Assembly: GCA_964349045.1 (NCBI GenBank)
Contig: CAYGFI010000011.1
Location: forward strand, 1 to 58,860
DNA: 58,860 nt
Reading direction: 5' to 3'
From: JACJXF01 sp964349045
GTDB lineage: Bacteria > Bacteroidota > Bacteroidia > Bacteroidales > GCA-2748055
Both the position numbers and the translations under genes were made by a program. Below are positions 44,527-54,711 of this stretch, piece by piece (positions within the stretch are counted from its first letter, which is position 1; each line of letters opens with the position of its first letter). The notes beneath the pieces are model-generated. The model was given only the letters and a program-made list of their open reading frames with translations. It did no database searches and had not been told where the DNA came from.

Positions 44527-45732
44527 TTAAAACATTACGGCAATCCCCGCATTAAACTCTTTTGAATATTCAGTTTCCCCACGGTTTTTTAAGAATTGCA
44601 TATCTGCCTTCAAAACAGCTCCGGAGGTCAGTTTTAAACTCAAACCGGTTGTGATGATGGTATTATTAAATGAATTATTTTTTACCAGTTCTCCGGAAAC
44701 CGTATAATGAGTATCGTATCCTTCATATCGCAAAAAGGTGATTAATTCGGTTTTGAGCATGGCGATGGGACGAAAGATATTGTATCCGGCTTCAACATAA
44801 TAACCCGCCATTGAACTGCCCAGATTATTGTTTATACCATCAATAGCAGTAAAAGCATTATAATGATCTGTATTTGATAATGATAAATAATACAACTGCA
44901 TTTTAAGTTGTAATCCATTTGTATTGTATCGTGTATCTATTCCCAGCATTGAGATTCCTACAACAGAAGAATCAGCTACAGACAGGGCAAGAATGTCAGT
45001 CTTATCGATCCCATCGTAAAGTGTACTTTGAGTATTACCAAAATAGCCCGATAAGCCAATATTCATTCCCCCGAAACCAAAATATTCGATCCTTGAAGTT
45101 AAATCCGGTGAGCTGATATGTGATTCTGCACCTTTTTGCCTTCCACCGCGCAAACCGTCTTTCCCGTTAAGGCGCCCTGTGCCATCATATCCATTAAACC
45201 CATTTACCATATAAACCTGGTATTTCATTTTTGCCGGAAGAATGGTTCCTGCGAATCCAAAACCTATTTCACGCCAGGTTGATGGAGAAATCTTCTGATC
45301 AATCAATGGTCGCTCAACTCCGTTAAATGTGGTAGGTTCGTGGTATTCGTTTATTATTCCCATGGGAATCAGCAACAGACCACCCCTGAACTGAATAAAA
45401 TTGTTGATTTTATGTTGGAGAAATGCTTGTTCAATGTATACCTCACTCACATGTTCAAATTCAATTTCAGAAATAAATTGTGTCTTTGAATTAAAATTAT
45501 ACCCCAGTAGCATTACCATCCGGTGTACATCGAGGTTCCCGTTTTTACGGGTATCCGAAACGATTGGCTGGTTATAATGTACCTCCCCATATCCTCCGAT
45601 TGTTAGCCTGGTGTCGGTTGTCATCAGTTTTTCGGCAATGTTTTGATAAATAATCCCCGAACTGTCATTTACCTGGGCATGGGAAATTATAGTAGTTAGA
45701 ACCAATCCTGATATGAAAAATATTTTGTGCAT
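44527..45732 (-). CDS. Phosphate-selective-porin-like (OprO/OprP) outer-membrane protein
   Basis: A 401-residue protein with a signal peptide (to about residue 19) and an outer-membrane barrel resembling OprO/OprP-type porins of Bacteroidota: LTIGGYGEVHYN at the start, VHRMVMLLGYNFNSKTQFISEIEFEH, QFRGGLLLIPMGIINEYHEP, and a C-terminal strand ending in Phe. Substrate not evident. It is the first gene of an operon with the FMN-binding protein. A -7-like TAGCTTTG lies at 45774-45767 on the minus strand, 35 bp upstream. Confidence 0.82.
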   Translation of the reverse strand: MHKIFFISGLVLTTIISHAQVNDSSGIIYQNIAEKLMTTDTRLTIGGYGEVHYNQPIVSDTRKNGNLDVHRMVMLLGYNFNSKTQFISEIEFEHVSEVYIEQAFLQHKINNFIQFRGGLLLIPMGIINEYHEPTTFNGVERPLIDQKISPSTWREIGFGFAGTILPAKMKYQVYMVNGFNGYDGTGRLNGKDGLRGGRQKGAESHISSPDLTSRIEYFGFGGMNIGLSGYFGNTQSTLYDGIDKTDILALSVADSSVVGISMLGIDTRYNTNGLQLKMQLYYLSLSNTDHYNAFTAIDGINNNLGSSMAGYYVEAGYNIFRPIAMLKTELITFLRYEGYDTHYTVSGELVKNNSFNNTIITTGLSLKLTSGAVLKADMQFLKNRGETEYSKEFNAGIAVMF

Positions 45733-45823
45733 GAGCTTATTATTTAGATTTATTTATTATACATGACAAAGCTATGCCAGGGAATTTGGCTTTTCATCCC
45801 AATATGTTGGGATTTTTTAAGAA

Positions 45824-45855
45824 TTTGCTAATCCATCTGCTTTTTCCTAAGTTTG
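45824..45855 (+). promoter_or_regulatory. Bacteroidota-type promoter for the rhamnosidase gene
   Basis: TTTG (45824-45827), a 20-bp spacer, then TAAGTTTG (45848-45855): a full match to the -33/-7 consensus, 60 bp before the start codon. Confidence 0.65.
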
Positions 45856-45915
45856 AGAAAGTGAATTCAAATTCATTTTCCCTGAACCATTAATTAAACT
45901 ACATCCTGTCTGACT

Positions 45916-48612
45916 ATGAAAAAACTCCTTCTGCCCATTCTGTTGATTCTTTTGATCAGCATGCAATCAAATTCCCAGGTAATTCCTGTAAAACTGTTAA
46001 CTGAAAATCTCACCAATCCAATTGGTCTCGATGTTTCGCAACCTCGTTTTTCCTGGCAACTCGAATCATCTCAAAGAAATGTAACACAATCGGCTTTTGA
46101 AATTAAACTTACCTCGGGAAAAACAACCCTCTGGAATAGCGGTAAGGTACAATCCGATCAATCCGTACATGTTCCCTATACAGGAAGGGCTTTACAATCA
46201 GGTAAAAAATACTTCTGGCAGGTGCGCGTTTGGGATCATAACGGAAAAGCTTCATCATGGAGTCAGCAAGCCTCATTCCAGACGGCATTTTTCCAGGTAT
46301 CGGATTGGAAAGCTAAATGGATTGAACCTGGATATATTGAAGATACAATAATGCGACCAAGTCCGCTTATGAGAAAGCAATTTACACTTTCCAAAAAAGT
46401 AGCAAATGCCACAGCATATATTACGGCTCACGGAATGTATGAAGCAAAAATAAACGGACAACGTGTTGGCGACGCTTACCTTACCCCGGGTTGGACCGCA
46501 TACAAAAAACGACTTCAGTACCAGGTTTATGATGTTACTCCATTGCTGAATACAGGGAAAAACGCTATTGGTGTTATGCCCGGTAGCGGATGGTACCGTG
46601 GAATTATTGGATACCAGAATAATATAAATTTTTATGGTAAAGATATTGCCCTGGTTTGCCAGGTTGATATTACCTACACAGATGGAACAACAGAAAGTAT
46701 TATCACCGATGAAACCTGGAAATCGTCTACCGGTGAAGTTATTTATTCTGAGATTTATAACGGGGAAATCATTGATGCCCGGCTCGAAAAGTCAGGATGG
46801 ACAACTCCCGGTTATAACGATGCAGGCTGGAGTGGGGTGAAGGTTTCAGATTATTCCATGAATGGTTTGGTAGCTACCCGTAATGAGATGGTGAAAAAAC
46901 ATGAAACATTCACACCGGTAAAAATATTTAAAACACCGTCAGGGGAACAGGTTATTGATTTCGGGCAAAACCTTGTAGGGATAGTGAACATGAAAGTAAA
47001 AGGGATTGCAGGTGATAAAGTCGTTTTATCACATGCAGAAGTCCTCGACAAAGCCGGTAATTTTTATACCGAAAACCTTCGCGCCGCCAAAGCACAGGAC
47101 ACATACATTCTGAAAGGCGGAGACGTAGAGGTTTTCGAACCTCGTTTTACCTGGCATGGTTTCCGGTATTTAAAGATTGAAGGTTATCCCGGTGAAATAA
47201 AACCTGAAAATTTCAAAGCAGTGGTTCTTTATTCAGATATGAAGCCTACCGGAACTTTCAGCTCCTCAAATGAACTTATTAATCAATTACAGCATAATAT
47301 CCAATGGGGGCAAAAAGGCAATTTTCTGGATGTGCCGACCGATTGCCCGCAACGGGATGAACGCCTTGGATGGACCGGTGATGCTCAGGTTTTTGCACGT
47401 ACTGCAGCCTATAATATGAATGTAAACAACTTTTTCTCCAGGTGGCTTTTAGATATGGAAGCCGACCAGGTAGAAGGTAAGGTGCCTTTCGTGATACCAA
47501 ATGTACTGGGTCAGGGGGCTGTAAATAGTGCCGGTTGGGCTGACGCGGCTACAATTATCCCCTGGAATATGTACCTTCTTTATGGCGACAGACAATTGCT
47601 GGCTCAGCAGTATAATTCGATGAAAGCTTATGTGGAAAGTATCAGGAAAGTAGCAAAGAATGATTTATGGGATACCGGATTTCATTTTGGTGATTGGCTT
47701 TTCTACTGTCCCGATGATGACAGGGATGGCAAAGCTGCTGTTACAGATAAATACCTGATTGCGCAATGCTTCTATGCTCATTCAACTCAACTGCTGATTA
47801 ATGCTGCTGAAGTTCTTGGTCAAAAAGAAGACCTGGCATTTTACAGCCAATTACTTTTGAGGATCAAAGAGGCTTTTTTAAAGGAATACATGACACCATC
47901 CGGGCGTCTCGTTTCAGGCACACAAACTGCTTATGTTCTCGCTCTGAATTTCGATATGCTCCCCGAAAATCTCAGAGAACAAGCAGCTGCACGACTGGCT
48001 GAAAATGTAAAAGGTTATGGAACCCACTTAACCACAGGTTTTTTGGGTACACCATATCTTTGCCATGTTCTCACCCGTTTTGGTTATACCGACCTGGCTT
48101 ACCAGCTTTTACTTCAGGAAAGGTATCCATCATGGCTGTATCCGGTAAAGAACGGAGCTACCACGATCTGGGAGCGTTGGGATGGGCAGAAACCCGATGG
48201 AACTTTTCAGAATGCAGGAATGAATTCTTTTAACCATTATGCCTATGGCGCCATTGGGGATTGGATGTACCGCGTTATGGCGGGTATCGATACCAATGAA
48301 GATGGGGTGGGATATAAACATAGCACAATTAAGCCTCATATCGGGGGAGGGTTTACTATCGTATCGGCAAGTCTGGAAACTTATTACGGAAGGTTAAGCA
48401 GCGAATGGCGGTTGGAGGGAGATAAACTTTTTATGAATGTTGAAATTCCTGCAAATACAATTTCAACCGTTTATATTCCTGCTGTTGATGTTACAGGTAT
48501 TTCCGAAGGGGGAAAAAAGCTCTCAATGCTGAAAGAAATAGAGGTTGTTGGACAAGAAGATGGCTATATTCTTTTAAAGCTCGGATCGGGAAAATATCAT
48601 TTTACCCGATAA
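45916..48612 (+). CDS. Alpha-L-rhamnosidase, GH78
   Basis: An 898-residue secreted enzyme (signal peptide 1-20) that removes terminal alpha-L-rhamnose from plant or microbial glycans. Order: an Ig-like N-terminal domain (VKLLTENLTNPIGLDVSQPRFSW), the rhamnosidase N domain (about 130-310), a beta domain with EVIDFGQNLVG-type strand, the (alpha/alpha)6 catalytic domain (about 440-800) and a C-terminal beta domain. Catalytic-site motifs are CPQRDERLGWTGDAQ (the Asp/Glu cluster of the family) and TTIWERWDG (the later Glu). No SusC/SusD pair is near, so it is not in a classical polysaccharide locus. Likely periplasmic. Confidence 0.94.
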   Translation: MKKLLLPILLILLISMQSNSQVIPVKLLTENLTNPIGLDVSQPRFSWQLESSQRNVTQSAFEIKLTSGKTTLWNSGKVQSDQSVHVPYTGRALQSGKKYFWQVRVWDHNGKASSWSQQASFQTAFFQVSDWKAKWIEPGYIEDTIMRPSPLMRKQFTLSKKVANATAYITAHGMYEAKINGQRVGDAYLTPGWTAYKKRLQYQVYDVTPLLNTGKNAIGVMPGSGWYRGIIGYQNNINFYGKDIALVCQVDITYTDGTTESIITDETWKSSTGEVIYSEIYNGEIIDARLEKSGWTTPGYNDAGWSGVKVSDYSMNGLVATRNEMVKKHETFTPVKIFKTPSGEQVIDFGQNLVGIVNMKVKGIAGDKVVLSHAEVLDKAGNFYTENLRAAKAQDTYILKGGDVEVFEPRFTWHGFRYLKIEGYPGEIKPENFKAVVLYSDMKPTGTFSSSNELINQLQHNIQWGQKGNFLDVPTDCPQRDERLGWTGDAQVFARTAAYNMNVNNFFSRWLLDMEADQVEGKVPFVIPNVLGQGAVNSAGWADAATIIPWNMYLLYGDRQLLAQQYNSMKAYVESIRKVAKNDLWDTGFHFGDWLFYCPDDDRDGKAAVTDKYLIAQCFYAHSTQLLINAAEVLGQKEDLAFYSQLLLRIKEAFLKEYMTPSGRLVSGTQTAYVLALNFDMLPENLREQAAARLAENVKGYGTHLTTGFLGTPYLCHVLTRFGYTDLAYQLLLQERYPSWLYPVKNGATTIWERWDGQKPDGTFQNAGMNSFNHYAYGAIGDWMYRVMAGIDTNEDGVGYKHSTIKPHIGGGFTIVSASLETYYGRLSSEWRLEGDKLFMNVEIPANTISTVYIPAVDVTGISEGGKKLSMLKEIEVVGQEDGYILLKLGSGKYHFTR

Positions 48613-48619
48613 GTAAATA

Positions 48620-48663
48620 TTAACCCGTTCCCGGTTAAAATTTTAATGCCGGGAACGGGTTAA
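48620..48663. terminator. Hairpin between convergent genes
   Basis: A perfect 15-bp stem, TTAACCCGTTCCCGG paired with its complement, with an AT-rich loop that is itself palindromic. It separates the rhamnosidase gene from the convergent SiaC-like gene and can serve both. Confidence 0.75.
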
Positions 48664-48694
48664 CTTTGAAATGCAAATCCAAACGTAGCTCTAT

Positions 48695-49069
48695 CTAATA
48701 ACCAATCAGCTTAAACGGAATAACTGTCATGGTTCCATAGGTTTCTCCAGCTTCCATCATCTCCTCATCATCCTCTTCATAATACCAGTTAACTAATATA
48801 TCGCCGTCAGCCTTTTTAATTGGCTCAAGTTTTTTGAATACATCAAGGATACATTTTGAGGAACTTGTATTAAAATGCTCAAGCCTGATATTGATAACAG
48901 TTTTCTCAGACGGGTTAATGGAATACTTCTCTACCCAATCGATAAGGGGTTTGTAGAATTGTGAGGAATTTTCCGGATTTGATCTCCCTTTGATTTCAAT
49001 AATTCCTTTTTCGCTATCTGAAGTAATTGCAGGTGTTTTTAATGTACCGGGGATTGAAATGGATTCCAT
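48695..49069 (-). CDS. DUF1987/SiaC-family regulatory phosphoprotein
   Basis: A 124-residue protein of the SiaC family, a partner-switch regulator. The hallmark segment RLEHFNTSSSKCILDVF contains T68, the residue matching the phosphorylated threonine of Pseudomonas SiaC, and the acidic NWYYEEDDEEMMEAGE follows. In known systems SiaB kinase and SiaA phosphatase control it and it activates a diguanylate cyclase; none of these genes is adjacent here. Cytoplasmic. Confidence 0.9.
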   Translation of the reverse strand: MESISIPGTLKTPAITSDSEKGIIEIKGRSNPENSSQFYKPLIDWVEKYSINPSEKTVINIRLEHFNTSSSKCILDVFKKLEPIKKADGDILVNWYYEEDDEEMMEAGETYGTMTVIPFKLIGY

Positions 49070-49257
49070 ATGTTTGTTTTAAATAATTATCATTTAGTAA
49101 AGTAAAAATACACTTAATTATTTTAATAAAGCAAGAGAAATTAAGGTTTTACATTAAATCAAGAGATTCTTTGATAAATGAAAGATTTTTCCAGACAATA
49201 CAATCTGAGTTAAAGCAGGAAAACTTATTACCGGGGATTATGATCTTACGCTTAACT

Positions 49258-51672
49258 TTATTCGTATTTTAACGTTACAGCAGGATTTAGAACCGAAGCC
49301 CTGAGTGCATGTAATGCAGTAATTAACAGTGCTATAATAAGTGTTACAACACCCGAGACAATAAATACATACCACTCCGGTGATATATGCTTTGAGAAGT
49401 TTTCAAGCCATTTAATAAGCCAGAAATACGCCGCGGGCCAGCTGATCAGATTGGCAATAACTATCAATTTTATAAATTCGCGGGATAACAAGCCGTTGAT
49501 ATGCGAAACTTTGGCGCCATGAACCCTGCGGATACAAATCTCTTTCGTTTTTTTCTCTACCAGGAAGCTTGTAAGACCTATAAGACCCAGGCATGCAATA
49601 AACAAAGCCAGAATGGTGAGAAGCAGGGAGATTTTGCTGAATTTATCTTCATTTTTATATAAGGCATCCAGTTCATCTTCAAAAAAGAAATATTCAAAAG
49701 GACGCGATGGAGCAATTTCCTCCCAGGATTCCTTAATAAATTTCAATAATTCCTTGTAATTATCTGAATTTACCCGGATTGCAATATATCTTGTTAAACC
49801 GGCAGCTCCCCTGGGATTTCCCATGACATCAATTACAAAATCCCGCACGGGTTGGTGCAGAGAAAGTGCATTAAAATCTTTAAATACACCAATTACTTTT
49901 TCCTTCCCATCGCTCCTTATTCTTTTCCCGATAGCTTCCTCATTTGTCCATCCCAGGTTTTTCACCATGTTCTCGTTAATCATTATGGAATTCAGAGTAT
50001 CATCGGGATATTCTGCTGAAAATCCCCGGCCAGCAACTACCTTAATATCAAAGGTTTCAATAAACTCATCTCGTACAACAAAGGCGGGGTAATAATAAAA
50101 ATTCCCCTCATCATGCCCTTCAATGAAAAATGGCCGGGTATTATGGTTTACACCCAAAATATCTTCCATGCCGGTAACAAATAAAATATCCTTATGGGTT
50201 TTGAGTTTTTCAGCAAAGAGATCAAAATTTACTGAGAGGTTTCGTACAGCCGGCAATACAACTATATGATCTTTCCTGAACCCAAGACTGGCATTTTTCA
50301 TGAAATTAAGCTGACTGTAAACACTGAGTGTTCCAATTATCAGGGCAATTGATATGGAAAATTGAAATACTACAAGAACTTTTCTGGCCAGACCACTTTT
50401 TGTTCCCTGTATAAGGTTTCCGCGTAAACGGGAAGTATCCAGAGAGGATAGAAAAAAAGCAGGATAGGAGCCGGAAATCAACCCTACAATAATCACCAAT
50501 CCCAGGGCGAAAAAAATATTCTGAGGCTGGAAAAATATTCCTCCGTCAATATCTTTCCCGGTGAAATTATTAAATGAATTTAACAGAAATTCCACAACCG
50601 AAGCTGCAAGTATAAATGCCAGAGTAGTATGCAGAATTGCTTCGAAAAGAAATTGAAATGTAAGCTGGCGGCGGTTGGCGCCCAGAACTTTTTTTAGTCC
50701 TATTTCTCTTGCTCTTCCGGCTGAACTTGCAGTTGCAAGATTCATGAAATTAATGCATGCAAGTAATAAAACAAAGATGGCAACCCCCATTAAAATTCTA
50801 ACATAGATAATGTTAGAGTTGGGGTGCATTTCATAATCATGATGTGATTTCAGATGGATATCTGTCAGTGGTTGAAGGTATAAAGTAATTTCCTGATCTT
50901 TAAAATCGAAGTAGTTATCTTTTATGAATTGCGGAAAATTAGCCTCAAGGGATTCGGGCTTCACATTTTCCTGCAAAACAATGTAGGTCCAGCATGGATT
51001 CCATATCCATGTCTGAGGAAGTCTGCCTCCGCCAAGCTGCCTGAAGGTTGACAAGGATGCCAGCAAATCGATTCGTAAATGTGACTGGGTGGGAATTTCC
51101 TTATATACCCCGGTTATTTCAAAATAAAATTGTTCCTCAACACGAAGAACTTTACCTATTGGTGATTCCTGTCCGAAATACCTTTTGGAAGTCGTTTCGG
51201 AAATAACAATTGTTCCCGGACGATTCAGGGCCGTTTCAATATCTCCTTCTATAAAGGAAAAAGTAAATACATCAAAAACTGTAGAGTCGGCCATGTAGAA
51301 CCATTCTTCATTGAATTTGATGATATCATCTTCGCTTTTAACATATTCGAAAAGCAAGGTGGAAACCTGGAGGTCAAATAAGCGACACATGGTCCTGATC
51401 ATGTCAGGATATGTCAACTGCAAACCCTCTCCCTCGGGAAAAGAAAGAGTGGCAGCGTCTTCATCCACATCGTTGGCATTATACAGACGGTTTACCCGGT
51501 AGGTATTTTCCGCATTCTTGTGAAACTTATCATATTTCAACTCATCAGAAACATAGATGATGATAAAAATGAAACTAATCAGGCCAAGAGCAAGCCCCAA
51601 TACATTTATCAGGGCATAATTCAGATGCTTGTAAGCATTTCTTACTGCCACCAGAAAAATGTGTCTGAACAT
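49258..51672 (-). CDS. MacB/FtsX-family ABC transporter permease
   Basis: An 804-residue inner-membrane protein with two FtsX-like modules. N-terminal helix (LINVLGLALGLISFIFIIIY) and periplasmic MacB-type domain (about 45-280), three helices (290-420), a second periplasmic domain (430-680) and three final helices, with the conserved AREIGLKKVLGANRRQLTFQF and KEICIRRVHGAKVSH coupling helices. No ATPase gene is adjacent; these Bacteroidota permeases often use an ATPase encoded elsewhere. Substrate unknown, perhaps peptides or lipoproteins. Confidence 0.9.
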   Translation of the reverse strand: MFRHIFLVAVRNAYKHLNYALINVLGLALGLISFIFIIIYVSDELKYDKFHKNAENTYRVNRLYNANDVDEDAATLSFPEGEGLQLTYPDMIRTMCRLFDLQVSTLLFEYVKSEDDIIKFNEEWFYMADSTVFDVFTFSFIEGDIETALNRPGTIVISETTSKRYFGQESPIGKVLRVEEQFYFEITGVYKEIPTQSHLRIDLLASLSTFRQLGGGRLPQTWIWNPCWTYIVLQENVKPESLEANFPQFIKDNYFDFKDQEITLYLQPLTDIHLKSHHDYEMHPNSNIIYVRILMGVAIFVLLLACINFMNLATASSAGRAREIGLKKVLGANRRQLTFQFLFEAILHTTLAFILAASVVEFLLNSFNNFTGKDIDGGIFFQPQNIFFALGLVIIVGLISGSYPAFFLSSLDTSRLRGNLIQGTKSGLARKVLVVFQFSISIALIIGTLSVYSQLNFMKNASLGFRKDHIVVLPAVRNLSVNFDLFAEKLKTHKDILFVTGMEDILGVNHNTRPFFIEGHDEGNFYYYPAFVVRDEFIETFDIKVVAGRGFSAEYPDDTLNSIMINENMVKNLGWTNEEAIGKRIRSDGKEKVIGVFKDFNALSLHQPVRDFVIDVMGNPRGAAGLTRYIAIRVNSDNYKELLKFIKESWEEIAPSRPFEYFFFEDELDALYKNEDKFSKISLLLTILALFIACLGLIGLTSFLVEKKTKEICIRRVHGAKVSHINGLLSREFIKLIVIANLISWPAAYFWLIKWLENFSKHISPEWYVFIVSGVVTLIIALLITALHALRASVLNPAVTLKYE

Positions 51673-51886
51673 ATGCTGAGTGTATAAAATTGAATCCCGG
51701 CAAATACAGCCTCAAAATTCTTACCAATGCCGGTAAGATACTTATTAACAATAAAATAATAAATATATTATTTTAATAAGAAAGTGAAAACTGCCCTTTA
51801 TCGTACGGGAACTGTTCATTTTCGGACAGAAACGGAATTCTATGAAATCGAATTGCCTGATATTTTTCAGGATCAATTGGTATAAA

Positions 51887-53320
51887 TCAAGCCTTTTTCG
51901 ACACCATGAACCTGTCATAGATATAAAGAAGAATAACGGTTAAAAATCCGATGCCCATCAATACTCCGCCAAACCGACCGGGATGAAAAGTATCCCACAA
52001 AATCTTATTTAATCCTGCATCATCGGTTTCCAAAAACCTGGCAGCCGCAAGAAACAATTGATCATTAGTAACATTTCCTGTATCGGCCAGATGGGGTAGC
52101 AAATTACGAATCATTTGGTATTTGTCAGCCAGATGGGTGTATACTCCCCCCGCAATAAATCCCCCGAGAAAATTTCCCAAAGCCATGGGAAGAAACTGCG
52201 TACCCATATACAGGGCGGCTTTATCTTTAGGCGCAATCCTTCCTATGTATTCCAGTATTTTTGGCGAAAAGGCCATTTCTCCGAAGGAAAAAATCAGAAT
52301 CGACAGAAGGGTAAAAAACGGATTGCGTGTCAGTACTGACAGAGTCAGGCCGATTGAGTTAATGAGGATGCCGATCGTCATGGATTGCAGGGGTCTTAAT
52401 CTCATCACCAGGCTGCTGACGACCACCTGGAACAGCACGATGAACATGGCATCCATGGCAATAATCTTTTCGGTAAGAATGATTCCTTCCTCTGTGCCTA
52501 CAGCCCTTGCCAGTCCCGGTGATATGGATTGCAGGACATTATACAGCGGAGAAGTATCAATCCATTGTTCCATATATACCGGCAGACTATAAAAATACTG
52601 CCAATAAACGGTCCATGCACCAGAAATTATGGCCAGGAATGCTACAAACCTGAGATCCTGCAAAACGGTAAAAATATTTTTAAATACGGTAGCAAGACTT
52701 CGAAGAAGGGATTCGGAATTTCTTTGCCTGTCGGGTTCATGGAAAAATATCAGCACAATAAGCAGATTGATCATTATTGATCCTGAAGCCATCAGAAAAA
52801 TATAATTCCAGCTTATTTCACGCAATTCGGAAGCTAAAAGCGGACCCACCAATCCCCCGATATTAATAATCATATAAAAAATGCCGAAGCCAATGGATGA
52901 GTTACCTTGATTCGTAGTCCGGGCAATGGTTGCGGAAATAATTGGTTTGAAAAGAGCTGCGCCGATTGCCACATAAAAAAAAGTAATAAACACCGATGCG
53001 AACGAACTTACTTGCCCCATCAGGTAATAGCCGCTTGACAATATCAGGAATGCGATAATCAGTACCTTTTTGTATCCAAACTTATCTGCAATGGCTCCAG
53101 TAATGACAGGGAGGAAATACAGTATGGCATTCACAATGCCCATGATCATTCCCTTTTCAACCTGGGTGAATCCCAGTGCGCCTGTTTCGGGGGAGTTGGT
53201 GAAATAGAGTGCCAGGAGATTAAAAATCCCGTAATAGGCTAATCTCTCGAAAAGCTCTAAACTATTGGCAGCCCAGTAGGTTGGGGGCAGAGACCGCACT
53301 GTGGCAGTAAACCGGTTCAT
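51887..53320 (-). CDS. POT-like MFS transporter
   Basis: A 477-residue transporter with 12 or more helices. The N-terminal LELFERLAYYGIFNLLALYF is close to the ExxER-F-YYG signature of proton-dependent oligopeptide transporters, and GAIADKFGYKKVL is a motif A variant. Homologues of this length in Bacteroidota are annotated as MFS/POT. Peptide uptake is plausible but unproven. Stand-alone gene. Confidence 0.85.
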   Translation of the reverse strand: MNRFTATVRSLPPTYWAANSLELFERLAYYGIFNLLALYFTNSPETGALGFTQVEKGMIMGIVNAILYFLPVITGAIADKFGYKKVLIIAFLILSSGYYLMGQVSSFASVFITFFYVAIGAALFKPIISATIARTTNQGNSSIGFGIFYMIINIGGLVGPLLASELREISWNYIFLMASGSIMINLLIVLIFFHEPDRQRNSESLLRSLATVFKNIFTVLQDLRFVAFLAIISGAWTVYWQYFYSLPVYMEQWIDTSPLYNVLQSISPGLARAVGTEEGIILTEKIIAMDAMFIVLFQVVVSSLVMRLRPLQSMTIGILINSIGLTLSVLTRNPFFTLLSILIFSFGEMAFSPKILEYIGRIAPKDKAALYMGTQFLPMALGNFLGGFIAGGVYTHLADKYQMIRNLLPHLADTGNVTNDQLFLAAARFLETDDAGLNKILWDTFHPGRFGGVLMGIGFLTVILLYIYDRFMVSKKA

Positions 53321-53629
53321 GCTAAAATTTTTGGAAGTGAAGTTAATTTAAATTATGAATTTTGGGCAGTTGGTTCTGAATTCTTTATGTTAATGCCTGA
53401 AGATTGGTACTTTGAGGTTTGTAAAGCATAAACTTAGTTTCAGGGGAACAATGGGACCGGGAGTAACTAACTGATCCGGAAAGTCTATGATCACTCAGAA
53501 AACACCGGCGAACAAATTCTTTTGAAAAAACAGCATTGAAAATCGGTAATTAAAGGTATAACTTTGATTATCTCATTGACCAGACATTCTGTTAACCAAA
53601 TACATGAAATAATTTAATTCTAAATCATT
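53321..53629. other. Intergenic region between divergent genes
   Basis: About 309 bases with no gene. Only the promoter at 53536-53566 is identified. Confidence 0.5.
53536..53566 (+). promoter_or_regulatory. Bacteroidota-type promoter
   Basis: TTG (53536-53538), 20 bp, then TAACTTTG (53559-53566), located 64 bp before the membrane protein gene. Confidence 0.6.
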
Positions 53630-54019
53630 ATGAAAACATATCGGGGAGTATTTTATTGGATGCCACGCATCATCTGTATCCTGGCGATTCTGTTTGTTAG
53701 TATGTTTGCGGCTGATGCTTTTGGACCAGGCCTCACTGTGTGGCAACAAATAAGCGGTTTTTTAATCCACCTGATCCCATCGTTTATCCTGCTTGCCATT
53801 CTTGTTATAGCATGGAAATGGGAGTTCATCGGGGGCATAATCTTTTCGGTAATCGGCATCGGACTTAGCCCTTTTCTTTTTATCCACAATTACCGGATGA
53901 ACGAATCATTCTGGATGAGTCTTGGTATTATTTTAATGATTACATTTCCATTTTTGATTGTAGGGATTCTTTTTCTGGTAAGTCATTATAGGCAGAAAAA
54001 AAAATACCAGACTGAGTGA
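53630..54019 (+). CDS. Small membrane protein of unknown function
   Basis: A 129-residue inner-membrane protein with four helices (about 10-30, 38-60, 63-85, 95-118) and a basic C terminus (RQKKKYQ). It resembles a widespread uncharacterised Bacteroidota family with an N-terminal IICILAILFVSMFAADAF helix (possibly DUF7670). No functional residues recognised. Confidence 0.75.
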   Translation: MKTYRGVFYWMPRIICILAILFVSMFAADAFGPGLTVWQQISGFLIHLIPSFILLAILVIAWKWEFIGGIIFSVIGIGLSPFLFIHNYRMNESFWMSLGIILMITFPFLIVGILFLVSHYRQKKKYQTE

Positions 54020-54117
54020 AGGTATTGATCCGGGAAATGCCACTTTTTCTGCAGAAATGATTAGAGTCCCGGCAACAACGTCAAATTTCCGGGTTGTTGA
54101 CTTGCCAGATGCACGAG

Positions 54118-54615
54118 TTACAATGCTGCCAGTGCCTTATCATAATCCGGCTCCTGTGAAATCTCTGGTACCTGTTCAGTATAAATAACTTTTTTATGTT
54201 CATCGATAACCACAACAGCCCGCGATAAAAGTCCGGCCATGGTTCCATCGGTAATTGTTACCCCATATTTCTTACCAAAATCCGGTGAGCGAAAAACAGA
54301 TGCTGATACAACCTCCTTCAGTCCCTCTGCACCACAAAAGCGTCTGTGGGCATATGGAAGATCCATGGAAATACACAATACCACTGTGTTTTTTATGTTT
54401 TGTGCCCTGGCATTGAACTGCCGGACGGAAGTTGCACAGGTGCTGGTGTCGATACTTGGAAAAATATTCAATACCAGACGTTTGCCGGCATAATCTGATA
54501 ACCGGGTTTCTGAAAGGTCTGTTTTGGTAATTTCGAAATCGGGCGCGGTAGTTCCTGTTGCAGGAAGATTTCCGATGGTATGTACCGGATTGCCTTTTAA
54601 TGTGATGTTTGCCAT
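54118..54615 (-). CDS. tpx: Thiol peroxidase Tpx
   Basis: A 165-residue atypical 2-Cys peroxiredoxin that reduces hydrogen and lipid peroxides with thioredoxin. Peroxidatic C60 lies in SIDTSTCATSVRQFN and resolving C94 in AHRRFCGAEGL, at the family's positions. The start at 54615 (MANITLKGNPVHT) matches Tpx proteins; an ATG 24 bp further upstream adds eight unrelated residues. Cytoplasmic, stand-alone. Confidence 0.96.
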   Translation of the reverse strand: MANITLKGNPVHTIGNLPATGTTAPDFEITKTDLSETRLSDYAGKRLVLNIFPSIDTSTCATSVRQFNARAQNIKNTVVLCISMDLPYAHRRFCGAEGLKEVVSASVFRSPDFGKKYGVTITDGTMAGLLSRAVVVIDEHKKVIYTEQVPEISQEPDYDKALAAL

Positions 54616-54676
54616 ATTTGGTTCAGGTAAAGTTATCAAACAGATATATAAAATGTTCTAAAAAAAATTCAAAACG

Positions 54677-54711
54677 AAGTGCCGCAAAACTGAAGTCTTT
54701 TGCTGCACCTT
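54677..54711 (-). terminator. Terminator of the TPR-like/DUF3267 operon
   Basis: On the minus strand AAGGTGCAGCAAAA and TTTTGCGGCACTT form a stem with one mismatch around an eight-base loop, starting at the stop codon and followed within a few bases by a run of T. Confidence 0.65.
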
